Source: Candidatus Thiodiazotropha sp. CDECU1
GTDB taxonomy: Bacteria; Pseudomonadota; Gammaproteobacteria; Chromatiales; Chromatiaceae
NCBI RefSeq assembly: GCF_963455295.1
Contig: NZ_OY734020.1
Location: 3,968,001 to 4,032,000, forward strand
DNA length: 64,000 nt
Direction: 5' to 3'
Positions 44,834 to 54,261 of the stretch are shown piece by piece. The translations under genes and the position numbers were made by a program. The notes below the pieces were generated by a model that made no database searches, was not told the DNA's origin, and was given only the letters and a program-made list of their open reading frames with translations. The first letter of the stretch is position 1; each line of letters starts with the position of its first letter.

Positions 44834-45757
44834 ATTAAACTCATCTTTACACAGGGTCCATCGATCACCACCAGACTGGTGGTGGCAGTACTGCTGTCCA
44901 TCTCAATCATGGTCCTGGACCATCGTTACAACCATCTGGAATCACTGCGTTCCGGGCTCTCGGTGCTGCTCTTCCCGGTACAATATCTCGCCTCGCTGCC
45001 CCTGCTCCTGAGTGAGTCAGCCAGCGATGCCATCACCAATCGCAACAAATTGGAGTCGGAACGGAACAAATTGCATGCAGAGAATCTTCTGCTGCGTGCA
45101 AGGCAGCAGAAATTCGAAGCGCTGGAAGCGGAAAACATGCGCCTTAGAGGTCTTTTAGACTCTTCATTCAAGGTTGGTGACCGGGTCTTGATCGCGGAAC
45201 TGATATCCGTGGAACAGGACCCTTTTAGGCAACAGGTCCTAATCAACAAAGGGAGTACTTCAGGGCTTTTCGTCGGCCAACCCGTGGTCGATGCGAGTGC
45301 CGTGGTCGGCCAGGTCACCCATATCAGCCCCTTCAATGCCAGCGTTCTGCTGATTACCGATGCCGCCCATGCACTGCCGGTGCAGGTCAATCGCAACGGT
45401 CTTCGTACCATCGCCCTGGGCACCGGTCTGATCAACCGCCTGGAACTGCCTCATCTGCCCAATAATGCCGATATCAAGGTTGGCGATCTGTTAACCACCT
45501 CGGGCATGGGGGGCAGCTTTCCTCCCGGCTATCCTGTGGCCGAGGTTATTGATGTGAAACGGGAGCCCGGGCAGCCCTTTGCCTCCGTTATCGCTCAAAC
45601 CACAGCCCATCTGGACCGCATTCGTGAGGTCCTGCTGGTATGGACCCTGGACCCCGGCATGGGTACTCTGGCCGATCACACCGAGGAGACCGGGGAGACC
45701 GGGGAGACCGAAGAGACATCTGAGACATCTGAGCCGACCGGGGAGGGAGCCGAGTGA
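44834..45757 (+). CDS. mreC: Rod-shape determining protein MreC, probable ATT start
   Basis: The protein has 307 residues when read from ATT at 44834. This start gives IKLIFTQGPSITTRLVVAVL, which aligns with the conserved MreC start (E. coli MKPIFSRGPSLQIRLILAVL). The first usual start codon, GTG at 44879, would remove 15 conserved residues, including part of the membrane anchor. After the helix comes a coiled coil (about 60-95) and the two beta-barrel MreC domains. The C-terminus carries an acidic TGETEET-type repeat. MreC links MreB and PBP2 in the periplasm. A sequencing error at the start codon is the simple alternative. Confidence 0.87.
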   Translation: MKLIFTQGPSITTRLVVAVLLSISIMVLDHRYNHLESLRSGLSVLLFPVQYLASLPLLLSESASDAITNRNKLESERNKLHAENLLLRARQQKFEALEAENMRLRGLLDSSFKVGDRVLIAELISVEQDPFRQQVLINKGSTSGLFVGQPVVDASAVVGQVTHISPFNASVLLITDAAHALPVQVNRNGLRTIALGTGLINRLELPHLPNNADIKVGDLLTTSGMGGSFPPGYPVAEVIDVKREPGQPFASVIAQTTAHLDRIREVLLVWTLDPGMGTLADHTEETGETGETEETSETSEPTGEGAE

Positions 45758-46242
45758 TCAGTCAAACCCAATCCCGTCGCTATGTCATCACTTCAACCCT
45801 GCTGGTCGGTTTCATCCTTACCATCATGCCACTGCCTGAGTGGGCCTCCACCTATCGGCCACAGTGGGTCGCTCTGATCCTGATCTACTGGTGTATGGCC
45901 ATGCCTGAACGCATCGGTGTGGGTATCAGCTGGACTACGGGTCTGTTACTGGATGTACTCACCGGTACCCTGCTTGGCCAACATGCCCTGGGATTCTCGG
46001 TAATCACCTATATTATGTTGAAGCTGCATCTTCGGGTCCGCGTCATGCCATTGCGACAGCAGGTCTTCACGATTTTTGTACTACTGCTGCTCGAACGTCT
46101 GTTGGCTTTGTGGTCAACTGGAGCAGCAGGCTATCCAACGCCATCGCTCCTGTATTGGATAACTCCGCTGGTAAGTACCCTGCTCTGGCCTTGGGTTTTT
46201 ATTATTCTTCGGGATGTTCGACGCCGTTTTCACCTCAGCTAG
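45754..46242 (+). CDS. mreD: Rod-shape determining protein MreD
   Basis: The 162-residue inner-membrane protein has about five helices (ITSTLLVGFILTIMPLPEWA, TYIMLKLHLRVRVMPLRQQ) and ends RDVRRRFHLS. It starts with GTG 45754 overlapping the mreC TGA by 3 bases. It helps recruit the elongation machinery. Confidence 0.93.
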   Translation: MISQTQSRRYVITSTLLVGFILTIMPLPEWASTYRPQWVALILIYWCMAMPERIGVGISWTTGLLLDVLTGTLLGQHALGFSVITYIMLKLHLRVRVMPLRQQVFTIFVLLLLERLLALWSTGAAGYPTPSLLYWITPLVSTLLWPWVFIILRDVRRRFHLS

Positions 46243-46251
46243 GAGATATTG

Positions 46252-48096
46252 GTGCCTCAATCCTCGATCAAGGACTATCTGCATGAGAGTCAGTTGTTCC
46301 TGGGACGCGCAATTGCCTCAGGTACACTTGTGCTTGTGGTTCTGTTCATCCTGATTGGGCGCCTGTTCTACCTGCAGGTAGAGAATCACGATCACTACAA
46401 AACCCTGTCCCAGGATAATCGGGTAAAGCTTGAGCCACTGCCACCGACACGGGGCCTGATCTATGACCGAAACGGCGCCATATTGGCGCAAAATCTACCC
46501 GCATACAGTCTGGAGATCACCCCGGAAAGGACTGAAAACCTTGATTTCACCATCCAAAAATTGAGTGAAATCATCGATATAAATGAAGATGACATCAACA
46601 GATTCCATCAGTTGCGCAGGCAGCGTAGACGATTCGACAGCATACCGATCCGGGTGCGCCTGAAAGATGAAGAAGTTGCCCGTATCGCTGTCAATCGCCA
46701 CCGATTTCCCGGTGTTGAGGTAAAAGCGAGCCTGCTACGCGACTACCCGCAGGGCATGAAGACCGCCCATCTGCTGGGGTATGTCAGCCGCATCAATGCC
46801 CAGGAACTTCAGATCATCGATACTTCCAACTACAGAGGTACCAATTTCATCGGCAAGAACGGTGTTGAAAAGAGTTACGAAGGCCTGCTGCATGGTAGCG
46901 TCGGTCTGCAACAGGTGGAGGTCAACGCCAAGGGCCGGGTACTGCGGGTATTGGAAAATCGGCCACCGCAACCCGGGGACAATCTGCGGCTGTTTCTGGA
47001 TATGGATCTGCAGGCTACCGCTCTCGAGGCGCTGGGGGAGTACAACGGCGCAGTCGCCGCCATCGATATCCAGACCGGGGGGGTGCTGACCCTGGTGAGT
47101 AAACCGGGATTCGATCCCAATCTGTTTGTGGAGGGGATCAGTGCCAAAGCCTACCAGGCCTTGGAACAATCCCTCGATAACCCCCTCTTCAACCGTGCTA
47201 TCCGCGGTCAATACCCGCCAGGCTCCACCGTCAAACCCTTCATAGGCCTCGCCGGACTGGAGTATGATGTGGTTGGTTATCATCAGGAGAACTACTGTCC
47301 AGGTTACTACCAGCTCCCAGGGAAAGACCACAAGTATCGCGACTGGAAAAAATGGGGGCATGGCAAGGTCAATATGCAACGGGCGATCGTGGAATCCTGT
47401 GATGTCTATTATTACGAACTGGCGCGGACACTGGGCATCGACAGACTCTATGAGTTCCTTTCCGGTTTCGGCTTCGGACACCCCACCAAAGTCGACCTGG
47501 ATGGAGAATTGTCTGGCTTGATGCCGAGCCGCGAATGGAAACAGAAGAGGCAACGGGAGCCCTGGTATCCGGGTGAGACCCTGATCGTGGGCATTGGACA
47601 GGGCTATTTTCTCGCCACCCCGTTGCAGCTCGCATCCGCCACGGCAACCCTGGCGAATCGCGGCCACCGTATCCGTCCCAGGGTGGTCGATAGCATTGAA
47701 AAGTCCGATGGCACACAGGTGGAGAGCCCTAAGATCGTGGACGACCTTCATCAGCTCGACCCTATGCATTGGGACCAGGTTATCCATGCCATGACTGAGG
47801 TTGTGGAAGGTATCCGTGGTACTGCCCGTTCAATCCACACTGATCATTATCGTATTGCCGGCAAGACCGGCACGGCTCAGGTATTCAGCGTAAAACAGGA
47901 TGAGGAGTATGATGAAGAGACGATCGCTAAACGGAAACGTGATCATGCGCTCTTCATCGCCTTCGCCCCCGTTGAAGATCCGCGAATCGCCATCGCCGTG
48001 GTGGTGGAGAATGGCGGCCATGGCGGTTCCGTGGCCGCACCCATAGCCCGCAAGGTCATGGATCGCTATCTCGTCGGAGCCGCTGATGAGGGGTAG
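46252..48096 (+). CDS. mrdA: Penicillin-binding protein 2
   Basis: The 614-residue class B transpeptidase starts at GTG 46252, six bases after AGGAG; a TTG at 46249 is too close. It has an N-terminal membrane helix, then the dimerisation domain and the catalytic motifs PPGSTVKPF (SxxK), SCDVYYYELA (SxD-type) and GKTGTAQVF (KTG). It cross-links peptidoglycan during cell elongation and pairs with RodA, whose gene overlaps its end by 11 bases. Confidence 0.96.
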   Translation: MPQSSIKDYLHESQLFLGRAIASGTLVLVVLFILIGRLFYLQVENHDHYKTLSQDNRVKLEPLPPTRGLIYDRNGAILAQNLPAYSLEITPERTENLDFTIQKLSEIIDINEDDINRFHQLRRQRRRFDSIPIRVRLKDEEVARIAVNRHRFPGVEVKASLLRDYPQGMKTAHLLGYVSRINAQELQIIDTSNYRGTNFIGKNGVEKSYEGLLHGSVGLQQVEVNAKGRVLRVLENRPPQPGDNLRLFLDMDLQATALEALGEYNGAVAAIDIQTGGVLTLVSKPGFDPNLFVEGISAKAYQALEQSLDNPLFNRAIRGQYPPGSTVKPFIGLAGLEYDVVGYHQENYCPGYYQLPGKDHKYRDWKKWGHGKVNMQRAIVESCDVYYYELARTLGIDRLYEFLSGFGFGHPTKVDLDGELSGLMPSREWKQKRQREPWYPGETLIVGIGQGYFLATPLQLASATATLANRGHRIRPRVVDSIEKSDGTQVESPKIVDDLHQLDPMHWDQVIHAMTEVVEGIRGTARSIHTDHYRIAGKTGTAQVFSVKQDEEYDEETIAKRKRDHALFIAFAPVEDPRIAIAVVVENGGHGGSVAAPIARKVMDRYLVGAADEG

Positions 48097-49219
48097 GAGT
48101 TACACCACCTTCTATGAATCACAGCCGGCACAGGCGAGTGGCTTACTGGCTTGGTTGCACCTCGATATCCCCCTGTTGACTGGTCTGCTGCTGCTGTCAG
48201 GTTTTGGTTTGACCATCCTCTACAGCGCTGGCGACCAGGAGATGGTACTCCTGCAAAAGCAGTTGATACGCCTGGGATTCGGCTTTGTTGCCATGTTTGC
48301 CCTGGCCCAGATCCACCCGGCCAATATACGCCGTTGGGCCCCCTTTCTGTACACTATCGGGATCCTCATGTTGATCTCGGTGATTCTCTTCGGCGAGCAG
48401 GGAAAAGGTGCCCAACGATGGCTGGATCTGGGTTTTATTCGCTTTCAACCCTCGGAAATGTTCAAACTCACCCTGCCGATGCTGATCGCCTGGTATCTGG
48501 CTGAATATCGCCTGCCACCCAATCCCTCCCGTTTGATAATCGCGGGCCTGTTCACCCTGCTGCCGGTCTTACTGATCGCAAAACAGCCGGATCTGGGCAC
48601 CGCCCTGCTGGTGGCCACCGCGGGGACATTCGCCCTGTTTCTAGCCGGCATCAGCTGGCGGGTGATAAGCGCTATCGGTCTGTTAATGGCCGCCCTCGGC
48701 CCGGTAGCCTGGTACTTCATGCACGATTATCAACGCCAGCGCGTGTTGACCTTCCTGAATCCGGAGAGCGACCCATTGGGTACCGGCTATCATATCATCC
48801 AGTCAAAAATCGCCATCGGCTCAGGAGGCATCAGTGGCAAGGGCTGGCTCAACGGCACCCAGTCTCATCTGGAGTTTCTTCCTGAACGACACACCGATTT
48901 TATCTTTGCCGTCATCTCCGAAGAGTTTGGCCTGGTTGGGGTGCTGGCGCTCCTCACACTCTATCTCTTTATCATCATGCGCGGACTCTATATCGCCACC
49001 CAGGCCCAGGACACCTTTGGCAGGATCCTGGCCGGTTCACTGTCACTGGTTTTTTTCGTCTATCTTTTCGTCAATGCAGGTATGGTCACAGGATTGCTAC
49101 CGGTAGTGGGTGTACCCTTACCGCTAATCAGTTATGGAGGGACATCCCTGGTGACCATTCTTGCCAGCTTCGGTATGCTGATGTCCATCCATACCCACAA
49201 AAAACTACTGCCAACATAA
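48086..49219 (+). CDS. mrdB: Peptidoglycan glycosyltransferase RodA
   Basis: The 377-residue SEDS-family membrane protein has about ten helices. Typical blocks are LLLLSGFGLTILYSAGDQ, GAQRWLDLGFIRFQPSEMFKLTLP, KQPDLGTALLV, FLPERHTDFIFAVISEEFG and GVPLPLISYGGTSLV. It polymerises glycan strands with PBP2. The ATG lies within the end of mrdA. Confidence 0.97.
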   Translation: MRGRSYTTFYESQPAQASGLLAWLHLDIPLLTGLLLLSGFGLTILYSAGDQEMVLLQKQLIRLGFGFVAMFALAQIHPANIRRWAPFLYTIGILMLISVILFGEQGKGAQRWLDLGFIRFQPSEMFKLTLPMLIAWYLAEYRLPPNPSRLIIAGLFTLLPVLLIAKQPDLGTALLVATAGTFALFLAGISWRVISAIGLLMAALGPVAWYFMHDYQRQRVLTFLNPESDPLGTGYHIIQSKIAIGSGGISGKGWLNGTQSHLEFLPERHTDFIFAVISEEFGLVGVLALLTLYLFIIMRGLYIATQAQDTFGRILAGSLSLVFFVYLFVNAGMVTGLLPVVGVPLPLISYGGTSLVTILASFGMLMSIHTHKKLLPT

Positions 49220-49225
49220 ACGATC

Positions 49226-50224
49226 ATGCGAACCATAACCCGACTGCTGCTCTTTTTCACCCTCACCTTGACCACGGTGGCGTGTGCCCATACCCAAAAG
49301 CAGACCACCGAGTACAAAAAATTCGCCCTGGAGATGGCCAAAAAGCACAATTTCAATGCCCTCCAGGTAGAACGCCTGTTGACCAGCACAACCTTCAGGG
49401 ATGACATCATCGCTGCCATAACACGGCCCGCAGAATCCAAGGCCTGGCATGAATACCGTCCGATTTTTCTCAAGCCGGACCGGATCGCCGGGGGGGTCAG
49501 GTTCTGGCAGGAGAATGAGGCCCTGCTGGCCTCCGTCAGTCAAGAGTATGGGGTACCGGCTGAGATTATCGTCGCCATCATCGGCGTGGAGACCCGTTAC
49601 GGTAAACATACGGGCCGCTACCGGGTCGTCGACGCCCTGACCACACTCGCCTTCGGCTATCCAAAACGGGCGGATTTCTTTCGCCGCGAGCTGGAAGAGT
49701 TCCTGTTGCTGACAAGAGAGGAGGGTGTGGACCAGGAGAGTGCCATGGGTTCCTATGCCGGCGCCATGGGTAAGCCCCAATTCATCTCCAGCAGCTACCG
49801 CCAATACGCCGTGGACCATGATGCTGACGGCCGGCGCGATCTCTGGAACAGCAATCCCGATATCATCGCCAGCATCGCCAGCTATTTCAAAACCCATGGC
49901 TGGAGAACCAACCAGCCCATCACCCTGCTTACTCAAGGAGGAGAGGATCTACAGCGCTTTGTCGACGCCGGTATGAAGCCCAGCATCCAGGTAGGCAAGC
50001 TGCTGGCCAAGGGGGTACGCCCAGTAAACGGTGCGCCGCCTGCGCCCGAAACACTCACCAGTCTGATTAAGCTGGATGCGGGTGAAAATCATGAATATTG
50101 GCTGGGACTGCACAATTTCTATGTCATAACACGCTACAATCACAGCAACCTCTACGCCATGGCCGTCTATCAACTGAGCCGGGAGATCCATACCGCCAAA
50201 CAGGCGGCTGATGCAGCCAGGTAG
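49226..50224 (+). CDS. mltB: Membrane-bound lytic murein transglycosylase B
   Basis: The 332-residue lipoprotein (lipobox TVAC after a short signal peptide) has the MltB-type SLT domain. The catalytic glutamate lies in AIIGVETRYGKHTGRYRV. Supporting segments are ESAMGSYAGAMGKPQFISSSYRQYAVDHDADGRRDLW and the C-terminal NHSNLYAMAVYQLSREI. It cuts glycan strands to 1,6-anhydro products. The gene lies 6 bases after mrdB and next to rlpA, the usual order. Confidence 0.95.
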   Translation: MRTITRLLLFFTLTLTTVACAHTQKQTTEYKKFALEMAKKHNFNALQVERLLTSTTFRDDIIAAITRPAESKAWHEYRPIFLKPDRIAGGVRFWQENEALLASVSQEYGVPAEIIVAIIGVETRYGKHTGRYRVVDALTTLAFGYPKRADFFRRELEEFLLLTREEGVDQESAMGSYAGAMGKPQFISSSYRQYAVDHDADGRRDLWNSNPDIIASIASYFKTHGWRTNQPITLLTQGGEDLQRFVDAGMKPSIQVGKLLAKGVRPVNGAPPAPETLTSLIKLDAGENHEYWLGLHNFYVITRYNHSNLYAMAVYQLSREIHTAKQAADAAR

Positions 50225-51085
50225 ATGAAGAAGCGCAACAGCATATATTTGCCAGACAGGATTTCAATCAAGGCCGGTTTCACCGCGCTGATCGGCATGC
50301 TATTGATCACTGCCTGTAGCACCAGCAAGATAGGACCCGGCCCCAAGCAGGATGGCATCAGCCACCGCCATCCCCCGCCTGCGAATATGGCATCCATCCC
50401 CGATGCGGTACCCAAGGACGACCCCAAAAGCCGCTATGGCAATCCTGAAAGCTATGAGGTGTTCGGCAAGCGTTACTACACACTGCGCAGCGGTCGGGGA
50501 TACAATGCCCGCGGCATTGCATCCTGGTATGGCAGTAAATTTCATGGCCAACGCACCAGCAGCGGTGAAAGCTACGACATGTATGCCATGACTGCAGCAC
50601 ACAAGACCTTGCCCCTGCCAAGCTATGTCCGGGTCACGAACCTGAAAAATAACCGCAGCGTGGTGGTCAAGGTCAATGATCGCGGCCCATTTCATGACAA
50701 CCGCCTGATCGACCTCTCCTATACGGCAGCCTGGAAGCTGGGCATCACCGGCGAGGGAACGGGGCTGGTGGAGGTGGTGAGTCTCGATCCGAAGAGTCCG
50801 CTACAGCCGCTGAAGACAAAACCGGTAAAGCTGAGAAAAGGCAACATGCTGCCTGAACTGTTTCTCCAGGTTGGCGCTTTCGGCAGTTCCGAGAATGCCC
50901 AGCGTCTGAAAAAAAGGCTCGAGGAACATTTAAAGACCGGCGTACTCATAGAAGACAACGATCACCCGGAGCGCCCGGTCTATCGGGTACAGGTGGGCCC
51001 GATTGCCAGTGTGGAGCTTGCTGACCATCTCAGCCAACAATTGGCCAAGCTCGGCATTGCCGACCCACATGTTGTCATTCGCTAG
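50225..51085 (+). CDS. rlpA: Septal ring lytic transglycosylase RlpA
   Basis: The 286-residue lipoprotein (LLITACS) has a double-psi beta-barrel domain at about residues 95-180 (GIASWYGSKFHGQRTSSGE, VVVKVNDRGPFHDNRLIDLS) with the catalytic aspartate in NDRGPF. A C-terminal SPOR domain (LFLQVGAFGSSENAQRLKKRL) binds denuded septal glycans. Its ATG follows the mltB stop directly. Confidence 0.94.
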   Translation: MKKRNSIYLPDRISIKAGFTALIGMLLITACSTSKIGPGPKQDGISHRHPPPANMASIPDAVPKDDPKSRYGNPESYEVFGKRYYTLRSGRGYNARGIASWYGSKFHGQRTSSGESYDMYAMTAAHKTLPLPSYVRVTNLKNNRSVVVKVNDRGPFHDNRLIDLSYTAAWKLGITGEGTGLVEVVSLDPKSPLQPLKTKPVKLRKGNMLPELFLQVGAFGSSENAQRLKKRLEEHLKTGVLIEDNDHPERPVYRVQVGPIASVELADHLSQQLAKLGIADPHVVIR

Positions 51086-51110
51086 CGGAATAATAGAATA
51101 ACCCACCACT

Positions 51111-52289
51111 ATGCCAAGTAGATTATCCTTACCCATGCACCATCTATCACCGACCAGATTTGTGAAAGTCACTTTGTTATGGCTCTTCAGCCTAGTTGCA
51201 CTTTCAACCCATGCCACCACCCCCACCCCGGCCCCGCCGGAGGTCTCTGCCTCAGGCTATCTTCTGGTGGATTTTCACAGCGGCAAGGTACTCGCCGAAA
51301 AGGGAGCCAGTAATCGTCTTGAGCCTGCCAGCCTGACCAAAATCATGACCGCCTATGCGGTATTCCGTGAGTTGAAGCAGGGCAATATCAACCTGGAGGA
51401 TAGGGTACTCATCAGTGAGAAGGCCTGGCGTACACCGGGATCACGCATGTTCATCGAGGTGGGAAAAAAGGTCAAAGTGCTCGATCTTGTCAAGGGAATG
51501 ATCATTCAATCCGGCAACGATGCCTGTGTTGCCCTCGCCGAGCATATCGCCGGGAGTGAGGCCACCTTCGCTGAATTGATGAACAACCATGCCAGTGAAC
51601 TGGGAATGACCGACACCCATTTCGTCAACAGTACCGGGCTTCCCCACGATGACCACTATACGACGCCTGCGGACATCGCCAAGGTGGCGGCAGCCACAAT
51701 CCGGGATTTTCCTGAATACTACCCCTGGTATAGCGATAAGTCTTATATATTCAACGATATAACTCAGCACAACCGGAACAAGCTCCTGTGGCGGGACGAC
51801 AGTGTGGACGGCATCAAGACCGGTCACACCGAGGCGGCGGGTTACTGCCTGGTGGCATCAGCTCAACGGGAAAACATGCGTCTCATCTCAGTGGTGATGG
51901 GCACCAAGGGTGAGGAGGCAAGGGCCAAGGCTAGCCAAAGCCTGCTCAATTATGGTTTTCGCTTCTTTGAAACCCACCAGCTCTACGCGGCGGGGGAGGT
52001 ACTCAATCGGACCCGCATCTGGAAGGGGGAAAAAGAGAAACTGCCCCTGGGCCTGAACCGGGACCTGAACGTAACCATTCCTCGTCATCAGTATCAAAAT
52101 CTCGATGCCCGTATGGAGATCGAACCGAAGATCATGGCCCCGATCAAACAGGGTGATGTCCTCGGTCACGTCAACATCACCCTGAACGGAGATCCCGTTA
52201 CCGAGGCACAGCTGGTGGCGCTGAAGAGCATCGCTGACGGTAACATCTGGCAGCAGATCAAGGACAGCGCCCTGTTGTGGCTGGAGTGA
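51111..52289 (+). CDS. dacA: D-alanyl-D-alanine carboxypeptidase (PBP5 type)
   Basis: The 392-residue secreted protein has the low-molecular-mass PBP motifs PASLTKIMTAY (SxxK), IQSGNDAC (SxN) and DGIKTGHT (KTG), and ends with a short amphipathic anchor (WQQIKDSALLWLE). It trims the terminal D-Ala of stem peptides. The start may be ATG 51111 or the in-frame ATG at 51135, which gives a tighter signal peptide. Confidence 0.95.
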   Translation: MPSRLSLPMHHLSPTRFVKVTLLWLFSLVALSTHATTPTPAPPEVSASGYLLVDFHSGKVLAEKGASNRLEPASLTKIMTAYAVFRELKQGNINLEDRVLISEKAWRTPGSRMFIEVGKKVKVLDLVKGMIIQSGNDACVALAEHIAGSEATFAELMNNHASELGMTDTHFVNSTGLPHDDHYTTPADIAKVAAATIRDFPEYYPWYSDKSYIFNDITQHNRNKLLWRDDSVDGIKTGHTEAAGYCLVASAQRENMRLISVVMGTKGEEARAKASQSLLNYGFRFFETHQLYAAGEVLNRTRIWKGEKEKLPLGLNRDLNVTIPRHQYQNLDARMEIEPKIMAPIKQGDVLGHVNITLNGDPVTEAQLVALKSIADGNIWQQIKDSALLWLE

Positions 52290-52302
52290 AGGCCGATCCA
52301 TC

Positions 52303-52572
52303 ATGAGCCAGGATGAAGAGACACTGCTGAAATTTCCCTGCGACTTTCCTATCAAGGTGATGGGCAAGGCGGAACCGGGTTTTGAGGCAATGGTTGTGGA
52401 ACTGGTGGGCCGGCATACTGAAGAGCTGCTTGAAACAGCCATCAACAGCCGGCTCAGCAAAGGGGGAAAATGGGTATCTGTCACCATCACTCTGCGTGCC
52501 CAGAGCAAGGCTCAGCTGGATGCCATTTATCTCGATCTCAGCGCCCATGAAAAAGTGGTCATGGCCCTCTAG
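52303..52572 (+). CDS. ybeD: YbeD-like DUF493 protein
   Basis: The 89-residue protein (LLKFPCDFPIKVMGKAEPGFEAMVVELV) is of the YbeD family, a small ACT-like fold. It sits between dacA and lipB as in E. coli. The function is unknown. Confidence 0.9.
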   Translation: MSQDEETLLKFPCDFPIKVMGKAEPGFEAMVVELVGRHTEELLETAINSRLSKGGKWVSVTITLRAQSKAQLDAIYLDLSAHEKVVMAL

Positions 52573-52622
52573 TGTACACCCTGCCAACGACAGATCCTGC
52601 GACACCCGGGGAAAGGCTTGAC

Positions 52623-53270
52623 GTGCCTTCTAACCTCCTGATCCGACAACTTGGCATGCAGCCCTACCAAGCCACCTGGCATGCCATGCAGGACTACACC
52701 AATGGGCGGGATGCATCGAGTCCCGATCAGCTCTGGTTACTCGAACATCCGGCGCTGTTCACCCTGGGACAGGCAGGAAAGGCCGAACATATCCTGGACC
52801 CCGGTGACATCCCTGTGATCAAGTCCGACCGGGGTGGCCAGGTGACCTATCACGGCCCCGGGCAGCTCATCGCCTATCTGCTACTCGATCTGCGCCGGGC
52901 CCGCATTGGCATTCGCACCCTGGTCACTCATTTGGAACAAGCAGTGATAACACTGTTGAGGGAGTACGGCATAGGCGCAGCTGCACGCCGGGATGCCCCC
53001 GGTGTCTATATCGCTGACAGCAAGGTCGCCTCGCTTGGACTGCGGGTGCGCCGGGGTTGCAGCTATCATGGACTGAGCCTTAACGTGGACATGGATCTCT
53101 CCCCCTTCGAACGCATCAATCCCTGCGGTTTTCCGGGCCTGAATATCACCCAACTGGCCGATCAGAAGATTGATACCGATATCCCTTCGCTTGGCCTAAG
53201 ATTGTCCCACCACCTGGCGCAGGCCTTAGGCTACACTCTGACCTGCATCGATACAGAAGTAGACCCATGA
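52623..53270 (+). CDS. lipB: Octanoyl-ACP:protein N-octanoyltransferase
   Basis: The enzyme transfers octanoate from acyl carrier protein to lipoyl domains. From GTG 52623, preceded by GGGGAAAGG, it has 215 residues, the usual size. An in-frame GTG at 52572, overlapping the ybeD stop, would add 17. The active-site blocks are [28 protein letters not shown] (lysine) and [14 protein letters not shown] (cysteine). lipA starts within its last 4 bases. Confidence 0.94.
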   Translation: MPSNLLIRQLGMQPYQATWHAMQDYTNGRDASSPDQLWLLEHPALFTLGQAGKAEHILDPGDIPVIKSDRGGQVTYHGPGQLIAYLLLDLRRARIGIRTLVTHLEQAVITLLREYGIGAAARRDAPGVYIADSKVASLGLRVRRGCSYHGLSLNVDMDLSPFERINPCGFPGLNITQLADQKIDTDIPSLGLRLSHHLAQALGYTLTCIDTEVDP

Positions 53271-54247
53271 GCCTCGACAAAGATATCCTGCCACCATCGC
53301 GCACAACGCCGGAGAGCCACCAACGGGGCAAGTCCAAACTGGCGCGTATCCCAATCAAGGTGGAACCCCAGGAGACCATCCCGCGTAAACCCAAATGGAT
53401 CAGGGCCAAGGCCCCGCTCGGCAAGGAGGTCAGCCGTATTCGTCGCATCCTGCGGGACAGGGGGTTGAGTTCAGTTTGTGAAGAGGCTGCCTGTCCGAAC
53501 CTTGGGGAGTGCTTTCATCACGGCACCGCCACCTTCATGATCATGGGGGATATCTGCACCCGCCGCTGCCCCTTCTGCGACGTGGCCCACGGCAAACCCC
53601 AACCCCTTGATGGGCAAGAGCCTGCGCAACTCGCCGAGGCCATAGCCGCCATGCAGCTCAACTATGTGGTTATCACCTCGGTGGACCGGGATGACCTGCG
53701 CGATGGGGGCGGCGCCCATTTCGCCCAATGTATCTCGGCAGTCCGCCAACACCGCCCTGAGACCAAAATAGAGATCCTGGTACCTGACTTTCGCGGTCGC
53801 GTGGATGCGGCGTTGAGGTCATTGTCGTCACATCCGCCCGACGTCTTCAACCACAACCTGGAGACGGTCCCGCGACTCTATAAACAGGCCCGCCCTGGGG
53901 CAGACTACCAAGGATCGCTGGATCTGTTACAGCGCTTCAAACAGCTACAACCGGATCTACCCACAAAATCGGGCCTGATGCTGGGATTGGGTGAGGCCCG
54001 GGAAGAGATACTCGAAGTCATGCAGGCACTGCGCCAACATGGTTGCGAGATGCTCACCCTGGGTCAATACCTGCAACCGAGCAAGGATCATCTGCCCGTG
54101 GCACGTTTCGTCTCACCGGAAGAGTTTGAGCAGCTGGGAGAAATTGCCAAGGAGATGGGATTTTCCAGTGTTGCCAGCGGCCCTATGGTGCGCTCATCCT
54201 ATCATGCAGATCTGCAGGCGAATCCTCTACTGCAGGAACAGTCATAG
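53267..54247 (+). CDS. lipA: Lipoyl synthase
   Basis: The 326-residue radical-SAM enzyme inserts two sulfurs into octanoyl groups. The auxiliary cluster motif [12 protein letters not shown] and the radical SAM motif [10 protein letters not shown] are both complete, and the C-terminal SSYHADLQA block with the conserved serine is present (RSSYHAD). It completes the lipoate pathway with lipB. Confidence 0.97.
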   Translation: MSLDKDILPPSRTTPESHQRGKSKLARIPIKVEPQETIPRKPKWIRAKAPLGKEVSRIRRILRDRGLSSVCEEAACPNLGECFHHGTATFMIMGDICTRRCPFCDVAHGKPQPLDGQEPAQLAEAIAAMQLNYVVITSVDRDDLRDGGGAHFAQCISAVRQHRPETKIEILVPDFRGRVDAALRSLSSHPPDVFNHNLETVPRLYKQARPGADYQGSLDLLQRFKQLQPDLPTKSGLMLGLGEAREEILEVMQALRQHGCEMLTLGQYLQPSKDHLPVARFVSPEEFEQLGEIAKEMGFSSVASGPMVRSSYHADLQANPLLQEQS

Positions 54248-54261
54248 CCGAAACGCAGGAT

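Noticed and set aside
46735-47787. A 350-codon open frame on the minus strand opposite mrdA
   Set aside because: It lies entirely antisense to PBP2, has no ribosome site and no family resemblance. It is a by-product of codon bias.
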